Assembly (NCBI RefSeq): GCF_000685075.1
Contig: NZ_BAYD01000090.1
Location: 1-42,905, forward strand
Reading direction: 5' to 3'
DNA: 42,905 nucleotides
Source of the DNA: Paraburkholderia oxyphila NBRC 105797
GTDB lineage: Bacteria; Pseudomonadota; Gammaproteobacteria; Burkholderiales; Burkholderiaceae
The position numbers were made by a program, and so were the translations under genes. Shown here piece after piece: positions 1-7,974 of this stretch. Below the pieces are notes generated by a model that was not told the DNA's origin, searched no databases, and saw nothing but the letters and a program-made list of their open reading frames with translations. Position 1 is the stretch's first letter. Each line of letters opens with the position of its first letter.

Positions 1-27
1 TTAAGGCCAACGCCCCAAAGATCCGCA

Positions 28-1542
28 TCAAACACCTTGATGCCCGCCCCACCCAGTATCCTGATCAAGCGGATAAACCGGCCGCGCAAGCCGAGCATAC
101 CGAAACAGCCCATAATCGGAACCAGTAACGCCCCGGCTATCACATTCAACAAGCGTCGCTGCAATCGGCACAAACACCGGCCTGCAATACATCCGCGACT
201 TCAGCAACAGAAAGCGCGCACGCCGCGGATCGACACCGACGCTCTCAAACACCCCCAAATCCCAGGGTTCATGCGTGCGCTCGGTCACAACAAGCGTGGC
301 CGCCCCAATATCAAGCACCGCCGCGCGTCCCATATGAGCGCGCTGCCCCGTATAAGTCGGGCCGCTAATCACATATTCGCCATCGGTAATCGCGCGCACG
401 ACACCCGTGGCCATGAACGGCGCACGCGGCGCCGCCCCCTCACGCGCAAGCTTGTTGCCAACGCCAAGCGTCACCCGCGCCCCCACGCCCGCTTCGATCA
501 ACGCGGCCACCGCCTCAGGATCGCACAGCGGACCACTCACCATCCCCGTGAGCCCCTGCGCGAGCGCAGCCTCAAGCAAATCCATCGTGTCGCACGTGCC
601 GCCCGACATGCAATTGTCGCCATGATCGAGCAAAAGCACAGGCTTGCCCTCACCCCGCGTTCCTTGTATGTCCATCGCAACCTGCGCCGCACGCGCAACC
701 GATTCCTCGAGCGGCGGGCTACGATAAACGAACTCATCACGTTCGTCCCAAATCTGCCGCGCGATCCGCTCGGCCACCGCCTCAGCCGCGGCGGCATCGC
801 CGTCGCCCACCACCACCACGCTGATGCACGGCGCGGGAATGTCCGCAAGCGAGAAGCCCGCAAGCACCGAAACGGCCAGCATGCCCTGCGCCTCGGCCTC
901 GCGCGCGGCCTCGACGGCGCGGCGCATCGGCCCATCGGCATTCGAACTGCGCAGCGTGGACGTCAGCAGCGGCGGTCGCCGCCACGCGAGCACCGGCCGT
1001 GCCCGCCCCGCAATGCGCGCGAGCAGGAGCCGCGCGGCGTGCTCGCCCGTCTCGTACATGTCCACGTGCGGGTATGTCTTGAAACTCACGATCACGTCCG
1101 CGTTGTCGATCATCTTCTGCGTGACATTGCCGTGCAGATCGAGCGCAACCGCGATCGGCGCTTCGGGCAGCGCGGCGCGCACGCGCTCGAGCAGATCGCC
1201 TTCGCCGTCCGGCGTCTGCTCAGCGACCATTGCGCCGTGCAAATCGAGCATGACGGCATCGCAGCCCGGCGCGGCCGCGAGGATCGCGTCGCAGATCGCA
1301 TCGTATGCCGCTGCGGCGACCGGGCCGCTCGGATTCGCCGCGGCCGACACCGGCGTCACGATTTCCGCGCCCTCGCGCCCGGCCGCGTCGATGAACGCCG
1401 ACATGGCCGTGCGCATGCCCTTGTTCTCGCGATATGCGTCCTCGCCCCATGCGGGGCCGCTGGCGCCGAACGAGGCCAGCGGCGTCGCGACCGGCGAGAA
1501 CGTATTGGTCTCGTGATTCATGCGCGCGATGAGGATCTTCAT
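28..1542 (-). CDS. M81 family metallopeptidase (MlrC / microcystinase C-like)
   Basis: This 504-residue protein has the N-terminal M81 domain (about residues 1-290, opening MKILIARMNHETNTFSP) followed by the MlrC C-terminal domain. The sequence shows the family's NHETNTFSP opening, a DLHGAM motif near residue 100 and DLHGN near residue 135, whose His/Asp residues are expected zinc ligands. MlrC proteins hydrolyse peptide or amide bonds in linearised microcystin; most bacterial members sit in catabolic loci and have unknown natural substrates. The start at 1542 has an AAGGA ribosome site a few bases upstream. It is divergent from a FadR-type GntR regulator, and the shared 246-bp intergenic region holds a perfect palindrome, so regulation by that neighbour is likely (inference). 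The family call is firm; the substrate is unknown. Confidence 0.88.
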   Translation of the reverse strand: MKILIARMNHETNTFSPVATPLASFGASGPAWGEDAYRENKGMRTAMSAFIDAAGREGAEIVTPVSAAANPSGPVAAAAYDAICDAILAAAPGCDAVMLDLHGAMVAEQTPDGEGDLLERVRAALPEAPIAVALDLHGNVTQKMIDNADVIVSFKTYPHVDMYETGEHAARLLLARIAGRARPVLAWRRPPLLTSTLRSSNADGPMRRAVEAAREAEAQGMLAVSVLAGFSLADIPAPCISVVVVGDGDAAAAEAVAERIARQIWDERDEFVYRSPPLEESVARAAQVAMDIQGTRGEGKPVLLLDHGDNCMSGGTCDTMDLLEAALAQGLTGMVSGPLCDPEAVAALIEAGVGARVTLGVGNKLAREGAAPRAPFMATGVVRAITDGEYVISGPTYTGQRAHMGRAAVLDIGAATLVVTERTHEPWDLGVFESVGVDPRRARFLLLKSRMYCRPVFVPIAATLVECDSRGVTGSDYGLFRYARLARPVYPLDQDTGWGGHQGV

Positions 1543-1686
1543 GCCACGTCCTTCGCGGGAGCGCCCGCCGCAGCGCCGCGAGTCGATTCCTGAACTTGCA
1601 TTGATGAGGTTCCTTGCATGTGTCGTGAACTGAGTGGGGCGGTCAGACGACCCGACACCCAGAAGCGCCCCGCCAAACGGTGAATG

Positions 1687-1706
1687 CTATTTATCATGAT
1701 AAATAG
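1687..1706. promoter_or_regulatory. 20-bp perfect palindrome, likely GntR-family operator
   Basis: CTATTTATCATGATAAATAG equals its own reverse complement. It lies between the divergent M81 gene (start 1542) and the GntR-family gene (start 1789), just upstream of a TATAAT at 1725-1730, so a bound dimer would cover the -35 region of the regulator promoter. FadR-subfamily regulators bind short palindromes of this kind. Assignment to the adjacent regulator is inference. Confidence 0.65.
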
Positions 1707-1724
1707 GATGAACCCGATACTAGG

Positions 1725-1730
1725 TATAAT
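1725..1730 (+). promoter_or_regulatory. -10 element of GntR-family gene
   Basis: A consensus TATAAT lies 58 bases before the start codon at 1789. No good -35 is visible at the standard distance, where the end of the palindrome lies, so the promoter may be weak or activator-dependent. Confidence 0.4.
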
Positions 1731-1788
1731 CCATTCGACTGTCAATCATCGCCAATACTCGACAGCACCACCCAGGGGAGTCTCGAAG

Positions 1789-2625
1789 ATGGTCACGAAC
1801 CGCGTCAGATCGGGGCCCGCCGTCGAAATCAAGCAGCCGAAGCGGGCCGACCTCGTCGCCGAGGAGATCAAGCGCCTCATTACCGAGAAAGACCTGCGTC
1901 CGGGCGACCGGCTGCCGCGCGAAGCCGAACTGCAGCAGCTCTACTCGGTGAGCAAGAGCACGATCCGCGAGGCGCTCAAGTCGCTCGAAGTGCAAGGGCT
2001 CATCAAGGTCTCGACCGGGCCGAGCGGCGGCGGCATGGTGGTCGAGGTGCCGCTCGACCGCACGCTGCAACTTCTGCAGAACTATCTATTTTTCAAGGAT
2101 GTGTCGATCGACGACATCTATAAGGTGCGCCAGCAGCTGGAGCCCGAACTGGCGGCGGGTGCGGTGCCACACCTGACTGATGCGGACTTCGTCGCGCTCG
2201 AAGCGAACATCGAATGCTGCGATGGCGTAAACGGCCCGGACGACCGTGGCCATCTCGTGCGTCAGCGCCAGGAGGATATGACCTTTCACGATATCCTTGC
2301 GGCAGCGAATCCGAATCCATTCCTGCGCTTCATCTGCGAGCTGATCAACGAGATGATCCGGCAGTTGATCGAATTCAGGAACGACACGCCGCTCGCGGAC
2401 CAGCGGCGCTTTGGCGCCGCGAACGCGAAGATTCACCGCGAGATCTTGCAGGCCGCGCGCGAGCGCGACGCGGCGCGCGTGCGCGTGCTGATGGTCGAGC
2501 ACATGACCGAAGCGCCGAAGCACGTCAAGCGCATGAAGGGCAAGCTGCGCGGCAGGCTGATCCTGGACTCCGAAATCCGCAAGCGGGCGCGTACGATGGT
2601 GGCAGCCGTCGGGAAGGAAACGTAA
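1789..2625 (+). CDS. FadR-subfamily GntR transcriptional regulator
   Basis: A 278-residue regulator. An N-terminal winged helix (about residues 18-88, with GDRLPREAELQQLYSVSKSTIREALKSLEVQGLI and a GGMVVEVP wing) is followed by an all-helical FCD ligand domain (about 110-250) whose motif includes FHDILAAANPNPFL. FCD domains bind organic acids and often a metal ion. I chose ATG 1789 because GGGGAG sits ten bases upstream and the predicted HTH begins shortly after; the reading frame is open further up to 1684, but that part covers the promoter and palindrome. It is probably a regulator of the divergent M81 gene and of itself, released by a metabolite of the M81 pathway (inference). A strong hairpin follows the stop codon. 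Confidence 0.88.
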   Translation: MVTNRVRSGPAVEIKQPKRADLVAEEIKRLITEKDLRPGDRLPREAELQQLYSVSKSTIREALKSLEVQGLIKVSTGPSGGGMVVEVPLDRTLQLLQNYLFFKDVSIDDIYKVRQQLEPELAAGAVPHLTDADFVALEANIECCDGVNGPDDRGHLVRQRQEDMTFHDILAAANPNPFLRFICELINEMIRQLIEFRNDTPLADQRRFGAANAKIHREILQAARERDAARVRVLMVEHMTEAPKHVKRMKGKLRGRLILDSEIRKRARTMVAAVGKET

Positions 2626-2635
2626 AGCGAACGCC

Positions 2636-2666
2636 GGATTGCACGGCGCCATCCGCCGTGCAATCC
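2636..2666 (+). terminator. Hairpin terminator after GntR-family gene
   Basis: A 13-bp perfect stem (GGATTGCACGGCG pairing with CGCCGTGCAATCC) with a 5-base loop starts 11 bases after the stop codon at 2625. There is no T tract after it, so it is either a weak intrinsic terminator or an RNA-stabilising 3' hairpin. The rest of 2667-2926 holds no gene I can support and should contain the promoter of the OmpA-like gene. Confidence 0.6.
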
Positions 2667-2926
2667 ATTGCGCAGTCACGCCGGACGTGAAGCTTTCAAT
2701 TCTCGCAACGGCCATTACGGCGCGTTACCCCGCACGCGCGCCCCACTGGCAAAAAAGCCGCTGTCGTAAGCCAGACACCCCGCCTTCCACTCCGATGCGG
2801 CTCCCTGGCAGCGCCGACGTTTGCTTACACTTGGCAAAGTCTTTTCATACGGCGAACCGTTACGCTTTGAGTACGGCCCGAGTGCCCTTTCGCTCGACAA
2901 GTCCTCAACGATTCGTACGACGCACT

Positions 2927-3652
2927 ATGAAAAACATCCTTTCTCGCAGCACCCAACGCAACCCGAACCGCCGTATCGCAAGCGGACTGCTGGCCGGCGC
3001 GCTCCTCGCCACGGCATGGTTCGCCGGCATCGCGCCCGCCTCCGCTCAAATGGTCGTGCTCGCGCCACCCGCACCCGTCTATGAAGCCGCGCCGGCGCCG
3101 CGCGTCGGCTATGTCTGGGAACGCGGCTACTGGGGCTGGGATCAGGGCCGCTATGTCTGGGTGCGCGGACACTGGGCCGCCGTGGTGCGCGACGCCGCCG
3201 TGCCGCCACCGCCGCCGCCCGCGCCCGTCGTTCAAGTGATGCGGCTTTCGGCGGACACCCTGTTTCCGTTCGATCGCGGCGCAGCGTCCGACGTCCTCCC
3301 GGGCGGCCGCGCCGATATTCGTGAGATCGCCGCGAAGTTGACTGCGACGCACTACGGCCGCATCGAAGTGCGCGGCTATACCGATCGTCTGGGCTCTGCC
3401 TCGTACAACCTCGAATTGTCGCAACGGCGCGCCGATGCCGTGAAGGCGCTGCTCGTCGAACAAGGTATTCCGGCCGAGCGCATCGACGCACGTGGACTTG
3501 GCGAGCAAGACCCGATCACGCAGTGCTCCGACAATCAGTCGCGAGAGAGCCTCGTTGCCTGCCTGCAACCGGACCGCCGCGTCGAGATCGTCACGCATGC
3601 GCGCACCGGCGATCGCTATGCCCTGCCGCCGTCGTCCGGTCCCGCGACGTGA
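2927..3652 (+). CDS. OmpA-family envelope protein with YxW-type repeats
   Basis: A 241-residue exported protein. An N-terminal signal peptide (about residues 1-38, hydrophobic core LLAGALLATAWFAGIAPASAQ) is followed by a short aromatic segment with two copies of a YVWxRGxW pattern (about 60-80), a run of six prolines, and a C-terminal OmpA/MotB peptidoglycan-binding domain (about 105-225). The OmpA domain shows the FPFDRG strand, GYTDRLGSASYNLELSQRRADAV and the closing RRVEI. It probably anchors the outer membrane or periplasm to peptidoglycan. ATG 2927 places the signal peptide at the N-terminus; the open frame extends upstream to 2639 but has no signal-like sequence. The combination of the YxW segment with an OmpA domain is somewhat unusual. 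Confidence 0.88.
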   Translation: MKNILSRSTQRNPNRRIASGLLAGALLATAWFAGIAPASAQMVVLAPPAPVYEAAPAPRVGYVWERGYWGWDQGRYVWVRGHWAAVVRDAAVPPPPPPAPVVQVMRLSADTLFPFDRGAASDVLPGGRADIREIAAKLTATHYGRIEVRGYTDRLGSASYNLELSQRRADAVKALLVEQGIPAERIDARGLGEQDPITQCSDNQSRESLVACLQPDRRVEIVTHARTGDRYALPPSSGPAT

Positions 3653-3691
3653 CATGACGTGACGCACGTCACATGGTAAGCATCGTCCAGC

Positions 3692-3738
3692 GTGCGCTTC
3701 GCCTTCGCACTACGCGAAGTCCTTATGGCGAAGCGCAC
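3692..3738. terminator. Nested hairpin between convergent genes
   Basis: A 12-bp perfect outer stem (GTGCGCTTCGCC at 3692-3703 with GGCGAAGCGCAC at 3727-3738) encloses a smaller TTCGC/GCGAA stem-loop. It lies between the OmpA-like gene on + and the glutathione transferase on -, so it may terminate both directions. No T tract is seen on either side. Confidence 0.55.
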
Positions 3739-3803
3739 CACGCCATTCAATCAGCAGTCCTTTCTCTCGTGACCCGTGCGGACGTATTCGGCTGCGCGGG
3801 ATC

Positions 3804-4460
3804 TCAATCCCGGTCCGGCGCGCCCAACGGAAATAGCGGCCGGTAAGGCCGTGCCTCTTCCACCGCGCGCGCGGACGACGGTCTCGCGAGCAGGCGCGCG
3901 CGATAGGCGCGCAACACCGGAAACGTCTGCGCTATGCGGTGCGTCCAGTCGGCGTAAAAGAGCGAAGGCGCCGCCGCGCAGTCCGCCATCGAGAAGTCCG
4001 CTCCCGCTGCCCAGGCCCTGCCCGCGAGCTGCGTTTCGAGCCAGGCATAGGCGAGCTCCAGCTTTTCCTGCGCGAACGCGAGCCCGTCCGCGCGCCTCGC
4101 CGCGTCGCCCGACAAGGCGCCGTCGACGGCGCGCTGCACCGGCGTCATCACATGCAGGTCGAAGAAACGGTCGAGAAACCGCACGTCGAGCGCGGCCATC
4201 GGGTCGGCAGGCAACAGCCGCACCGGTCCCGGATGCGCGAGCTGCAGGTATTCGATGATCACGCTCGTCTCGGCCACATTGCGCTCCCCCTCCACCAGCA
4301 CCGGAAATTTGCGCAGCGGCCAGCGCTGTAGCCAGTCGCCCGTATGCGGCGAGTCGGGACCGATAGTGCGGAATTCGAACGGCGTGCCGTTCTCGTACAA
4401 CGCAATGAGCACCTTCTGCGTATAGGAAGAAAAGGGATGGCCGTAGAGCGCGAGCGACAT
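3804..4460 (-). CDS. Glutathione S-transferase family protein
   Basis: This 218-residue protein has the cytosolic GST layout: an N-terminal thioredoxin-like domain (about residues 1-80, starting MSLALYGHPFSSYTQKVLIAL, with RKFPVLVEG carrying the cis-Pro and ETSVIIEYL binding the glutathione gamma-glutamyl group) and a helical C-terminal domain (about 90-205, with the F-SMADCAAAP N-capping box motif). It should conjugate or reduce electrophiles with glutathione; the substrate is unknown. ATG 4460 is preceded by GAGGGGTT and begins the domain directly; the longer open frame to 4601 adds 47 residues without domain content. It is divergent from the amino-acid ABC operon, and the shared intergenic region contains repeated CGCAAA half-sites. 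Confidence 0.88.
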   Translation of the reverse strand: MSLALYGHPFSSYTQKVLIALYENGTPFEFRTIGPDSPHTGDWLQRWPLRKFPVLVEGERNVAETSVIIEYLQLAHPGPVRLLPADPMAALDVRFLDRFFDLHVMTPVQRAVDGALSGDAARRADGLAFAQEKLELAYAWLETQLAGRAWAAGADFSMADCAAAPSLFYADWTHRIAQTFPVLRAYRARLLARPSSARAVEEARPYRPLFPLGAPDRD

Positions 4461-4573
4461 CGTGAACCCCTCGAAACAGGCTGATTGCGACAGGCGCCAG
4501 AGTACCTCAATCGGGAGAACCCCTCGATCATGCGCGGCCAGGCGCCTTCTACGCGGGTAAACCCGCTTCGTGA

Positions 4574-4640
4574 CGAAAATTTGCGATCCTCTATTGCGCA
4601 AATTATTTTGCGTGTTAATACTAAACGCAAATGTAATTGC
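4574..4640. promoter_or_regulatory. Cluster of CGCAAA half-sites, candidate RpiR-type operator
   Basis: Three related elements lie in 67 bases: CGAAAATTTGCG (4574-4585), the perfect 6-4-6 inverted repeat CGCAAA-TTAT-TTTGCG (4597-4612), and a half-site CGCAAA followed by TTGC (4626-4640). They overlap the predicted promoter of the ABC/C45 operon, whose last gene encodes an RpiR-type regulator. RpiR/MurR proteins are SIS-domain regulators that commonly bind short inverted repeats. The link to the operon's own regulator is inference. Confidence 0.5.
4581..4609 (+). promoter_or_regulatory. Possible sigma70 promoter of the ABC-transporter operon
   Basis: TTGCGA (4581-4586), a 17-bp spacer and TATTTT (4604-4609) form a plausible promoter for the gene starting at 4675. 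The -10 lies inside the inverted repeat at 4597-4612, as expected for a repressed promoter. Assigned by eye only. Confidence 0.4.
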
Positions 4641-4674
4641 TTGTACCCATCAATCCACCACCGAAGAGGTCGTC

Positions 4675-5421
4675 ATGAAACTCGTTGCAAAGCTCGCCGT
4701 GGCCGCACTCGTCGCCGCATCCTTTATTGGTCAAGCGGCGCGCGCCGATACCTTGCTGGTCGCTTGCGATACCGCCTTCGTGCCATTCGAATTCAAGCAG
4801 GGAGACAAGTACGTCGGCTTCGACATCGACCTGTGGTCGGCCATCGCCAAGGACCTGAATATCGATTACAAGCTGCAGCCAATGGACTTCAGCGGCATCC
4901 TGCCGGCGCTGCAGACCCACAATGTGGACGTCGCGCTGGCCGGCATTACGATCAAGGACGAGCGCAAGAAGGTCATCGACTTTTCCGACGGCTACTACGA
5001 CAGTGGCTTCATGCTGATGGTGCCCGTTGCCAGCACGATCAAGAGCGCCGACGACCTGAAGGGCAAGTCGCTCGCCATCAAGACCGGCACTTCGGCGGCG
5101 GACTATGCCAAGGCCCATTTCACGGGCACCGACCTGCGCCAGTTTCCCAATATCGACAACGCGTATCTGGAATTGCAGACCGGTCGCGTCGACGCGGCCA
5201 TGCACGACACGCCCAACGTCCTCTACTACATCCACACTGCGGGCAAAGGCCGTGTGAAGGCGGTCGGCCAGCAAATGATGGCGCAGCAATATGGCATTGC
5301 GTTCCCGAAAGGCAGCCCGCTCGTGCCGAAGGTAAACGCCGCACTCGCGAAGATCAAGGCCGACGGCCGCTATGCCGCCATCTACAAGAAATGGTTCGGC
5401 GTCGAACCGGCCAAGTCCTGA
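4675..5421 (+). CDS. Amino-acid ABC transporter, periplasmic substrate-binding protein
   Basis: A 248-residue family-3 solute-binding protein, similar to GlnH/HisJ-type proteins. A cleavable signal peptide (about residues 1-24, ending QAARA-D) is followed by the two-lobe binding fold. It carries the family signature GFDIDLWSAIAKDL (about 53-66), the DVALAGITI segment that contacts the ligand, and the C-terminal YAAIYKKWFG. The first residues after the signal, TLLVACDTAFVPFEF, match the start of lobe I. It captures a polar amino acid or derivative in the periplasm for the permease and ATPase downstream. GAAGAGG precedes ATG 4675. The exact ligand cannot be read from sequence; linkage to a C45 hydrolase suggests an acylated or conjugated amino acid (inference). 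Confidence 0.92.
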   Translation: MKLVAKLAVAALVAASFIGQAARADTLLVACDTAFVPFEFKQGDKYVGFDIDLWSAIAKDLNIDYKLQPMDFSGILPALQTHNVDVALAGITIKDERKKVIDFSDGYYDSGFMLMVPVASTIKSADDLKGKSLAIKTGTSAADYAKAHFTGTDLRQFPNIDNAYLELQTGRVDAAMHDTPNVLYYIHTAGKGRVKAVGQQMMAQQYGIAFPKGSPLVPKVNAALAKIKADGRYAAIYKKWFGVEPAKS

Positions 5422-5445
5422 TCCACCGGAACCCGGAGAGCCACC

Positions 5446-6102
5446 ATGCAGTTCGATCTCTCGGTCGTGATCGACGCGCTGCCCGCCTTGCTGCAGGGCG
5501 CGCGCCTCACTGTGCTGATTGCCGTTGTGGGACTAGCGGGCGGCCTGCTCGTAGGCTTCCTCTTCGGCTTGATGCGCACGTACGGCAACGCCTTCGTGCA
5601 AAAAATCGCGTTCATCTACGTCGAATTCGTGCGCGGCACGCCCATCGTCGTTCAGGTGATGTTCATTTACTTCGCTCTCCCGATGTTGTTGCATGTGCGA
5701 GTGGACGCGCTCACTGCCGCGATCGTCTCCATCGTCATCAACTCGGGCGCCTATATTGCCGAGATCGTGCGCGGCGCGTTCCTGTCCGTGCCGCGCGGCC
5801 TGAAGGAAGCGGGACTCGCGCTCGGAATGCCGATGTGGCGCGTGCTCGCATTCGTCGTCGGCCCGGTTGCGGTGCGGCGCATGACGCCGTCGCTCGGCAA
5901 CCAGTTCATCGTGAGCCTGAAGGACACCTCGCTCTTCATCGTGATCGGCGTAGGCGAGCTCACGCGCCAGGGCCAGGAAATCATGGCCGCGAATTTCCGT
6001 GCGGTCGAAATCTGGACGGCCGTGGCGGTCATCTATCTGTGCATGATTGGCGCGCTCACCTTCTGTCTGCGCGCGATGGAAAAGAGGATGCGGATACTAT
6101 GA
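5446..6102 (+). CDS. Polar amino-acid ABC transporter permease
   Basis: A 218-residue inner-membrane permease of the HisM/GlnP type with about five membrane helices. It has the family's EFVRGTPIVVQVMFIYF segment (about residues 60-76) and a coupling-loop EAA-type motif, EAGLALGMPMWRVL. It starts 24 bases after the binding-protein gene with a GGAG site, and its TGA overlaps the ATG of the ATPase gene by four bases, indicating translational coupling. Only one permease gene is present, so the channel would be a homodimer, as for glutamine transporters. Confidence 0.92.
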   Translation: MQFDLSVVIDALPALLQGARLTVLIAVVGLAGGLLVGFLFGLMRTYGNAFVQKIAFIYVEFVRGTPIVVQVMFIYFALPMLLHVRVDALTAAIVSIVINSGAYIAEIVRGAFLSVPRGLKEAGLALGMPMWRVLAFVVGPVAVRRMTPSLGNQFIVSLKDTSLFIVIGVGELTRQGQEIMAANFRAVEIWTAVAVIYLCMIGALTFCLRAMEKRMRIL

Positions 6103-6839
6103 ACGCCGGAAAAGCAATGGTGCAGTTCAAGCGCGTGACCAAGCGCTTTGGCCAGACGACCGTGCTCGATGCGGTGGACCTGACCATCCACGCCGGCGAA
6201 GTCGTGGTCCTGATCGGACCGTCCGGGTCCGGCAAGTCGACGCTGCTCAGGTGTATCAATGCGCTCGAGCACATCGACGGCGGCGACCTCGTCGTTGACG
6301 GCATCAGCGTGCTCGATGGCGCGAGCCAGGTGCGCGAAATCCGCAAGGAAGCCGGCATGGTGTTCCAGCAATTCAACCTGTTTCCTCAGCTGACCGCGCT
6401 CGAGAATGTTGCATTCGGTCCGCGCCAGGTACGGGGCATGAGCAAAGCCGAAGCACAGGCGCTCGCCCGCGAGCTGCTCACGAAAGTCGGTCTCGCGGGC
6501 CGTGTCGATCACTACGCGAGCGAGCTCTCCGGCGGCCAGCAGCAACGCGTGGCCATTGCGCGCGCGCTTGCCGTGAAGCCCAAGTTGATGCTGTTCGACG
6601 AACCGACCTCCGCGCTCGACCCCGAACTGCGCCAGGAGGTGCTGCGCGTGATGCAGTCGCTCGCCGAAGAAGGCATGACGATGGTCGTGGTCACGCACGA
6701 GATGGCGTTCGCACGCAAGGTGGGCACGCGGCTGATCTTCATGGAGCACGGCCATATCACCGTCGACGGGCCGCCCGCCGAACTGCTCGACGCGCCGCCG
6801 AATCAGCGTCTGCGTGACTTTCTTCAGCATGTCGAATGA
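6099..6839 (+). CDS. Polar amino-acid ABC transporter ATP-binding protein
   Basis: A 246-residue ATPase of the GlnQ/HisP type. Walker A GPSGSGKST (about residues 39-47), the Q-loop FQQFNLFPQ, the ABC signature LSGGQQQRVAIARAL, Walker B LMLFDEPTSALDPE and the switch His in VVVTHEM are all intact. It drives import by the two preceding gene products. The start overlaps the permease stop in an ATGA arrangement (6099-6102). The open frame extends far upstream only because the other frames of the binding-protein and permease genes are open by GC bias. Confidence 0.94.
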   Translation: MNAGKAMVQFKRVTKRFGQTTVLDAVDLTIHAGEVVVLIGPSGSGKSTLLRCINALEHIDGGDLVVDGISVLDGASQVREIRKEAGMVFQQFNLFPQLTALENVAFGPRQVRGMSKAEAQALARELLTKVGLAGRVDHYASELSGGQQQRVAIARALAVKPKLMLFDEPTSALDPELRQEVLRVMQSLAEEGMTMVVVTHEMAFARKVGTRLIFMEHGHITVDGPPAELLDAPPNQRLRDFLQHVE

Positions 6840-6849
6840 ATGGGAACCC

Positions 6850-7974
6850 ATGCCAGCACTCGAATTCATCAAAATATCCGGCACCCCCTTCGAGGCCGGG
6901 CAGGCACTGGGCCGCTTCGGTTTCGGCGCGGTACAACGCCATTTGCTCCAGACGGCCGCCTGGCACAACGTGATGCAAAGGCGCGGCAGCCCGTTGGCGC
7001 TGGCGATGGCCGAGCACGTTCGACAGCGCTTCCCGCGCATCTGGCAAGAGCTACTCGGACTGGCCGAAGGCCTCGGCGTGCCCTTCGAACAGGCCTTCTT
7101 GTGGAATTGCCGCGGCGACCTCGCCACGCATGAGACGCTCACGCACGACGGCTGCACAACCGTGCTGCAGCCGGGCCGCGAGCACCGCCGCATCAGCCAC
7201 AATGAAGACGGCGACCCCGGCTTCGCGGGCCATTGCGCGATCGCCGAATGCCGCATTGAAGGTAGCCCCGGCTTCACGTCGTTCGTGTATCCCGGCTCGC
7301 TGCCCGGACACACGTTTGCGGTAACGGATGCGGGACTAGCCGTCACCGTCAACAATCTGCGGCCGCGCCACGTCGATGCGGGCGTGCCGCGCATGGTGCT
7401 GACCCGCGCAGTGCTCGATGCCCCCGACCTCGACATCGCCGTCGCGACGCTGCGCGATACGCCGCGCGCCGGCGCCTTTCATCTCACACTCGGGCATCGC
7501 GCGAGTCCGGACCTGCTCAGCGTCGAGTTCAATGCACGCCATTGCTCGGTGCAGGCGCTCACGCAGCCGTCGCTGCATGCCAATCATGCGATCCATCCGT
7601 CCATGCGCGACGATCCGCAAGTCGTGACGGATTCCTCGCGCGACCGGCAGCGGCGCGGCGACCTGCTCCTGGATCAGGCTCGCGAGGCGGGCCACGCACC
7701 TGATCCGCTCGCGGTGCTGGCCGATACGAGCGCTACCGACGATACGGGCGCAGCGGCACTGCCGATCTATCGCACCGATCCGCTCGACCCCGATGGTGAA
7801 AACACGCTCGCAACCGCTGATATCGCGATCAAAGCATCTCACATAGAATGGGATATTTACGAACAACCCGGGACGCCGCCCCGGTATCGATTGATCGATG
7901 GATACAGACAAGCACAAGACGCGCCGCACAGGTGCCCGTCCAGCGGGCAACCGGGACGAAGCACAGGCGCTTGA
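6850..7974 (+). CDS. C45 family autoproteolytic acyltransferase/hydrolase
   Basis: This 374-residue protein resembles the C45 family (acyl-CoA:6-aminopenicillanate acyltransferase and carcinine-hydrolase relatives). The sequence shows GTPFEAGQALG near residue 11, the LLGLAEGLGVPFEQAF segment, and THDGCTTVL around residue 98, where self-cleavage before the Cys (about C102) would create the N-terminal nucleophile. SHNEDGDPG follows in the position of the family's N-x-D motif. These enzymes hydrolyse or form amide bonds of small acylated amino compounds. The gene follows the ABC ATPase directly, so it probably acts on the imported compound (inference). Start 6850 has GGGAA just upstream; ATG 6829, overlapping the ATPase stop, is an alternative. 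The last 77 bases overlap the next gene, and the C-terminal tail looks non-conserved. Confidence 0.8.
   Translation: MPALEFIKISGTPFEAGQALGRFGFGAVQRHLLQTAAWHNVMQRRGSPLALAMAEHVRQRFPRIWQELLGLAEGLGVPFEQAFLWNCRGDLATHETLTHDGCTTVLQPGREHRRISHNEDGDPGFAGHCAIAECRIEGSPGFTSFVYPGSLPGHTFAVTDAGLAVTVNNLRPRHVDAGVPRMVLTRAVLDAPDLDIAVATLRDTPRAGAFHLTLGHRASPDLLSVEFNARHCSVQALTQPSLHANHAIHPSMRDDPQVVTDSSRDRQRRGDLLLDQAREAGHAPDPLAVLADTSATDDTGAAALPIYRTDPLDPDGENTLATADIAIKASHIEWDIYEQPGTPPRYRLIDGYRQAQDAPHRCPSSGQPGRSTGA

Noticed and set aside
37..1593. Long + strand ORF opposite the M81 gene
   Set aside because: Arg/His-rich translation typical of antisense frames in GC-rich DNA; the minus-strand gene has clear motifs.
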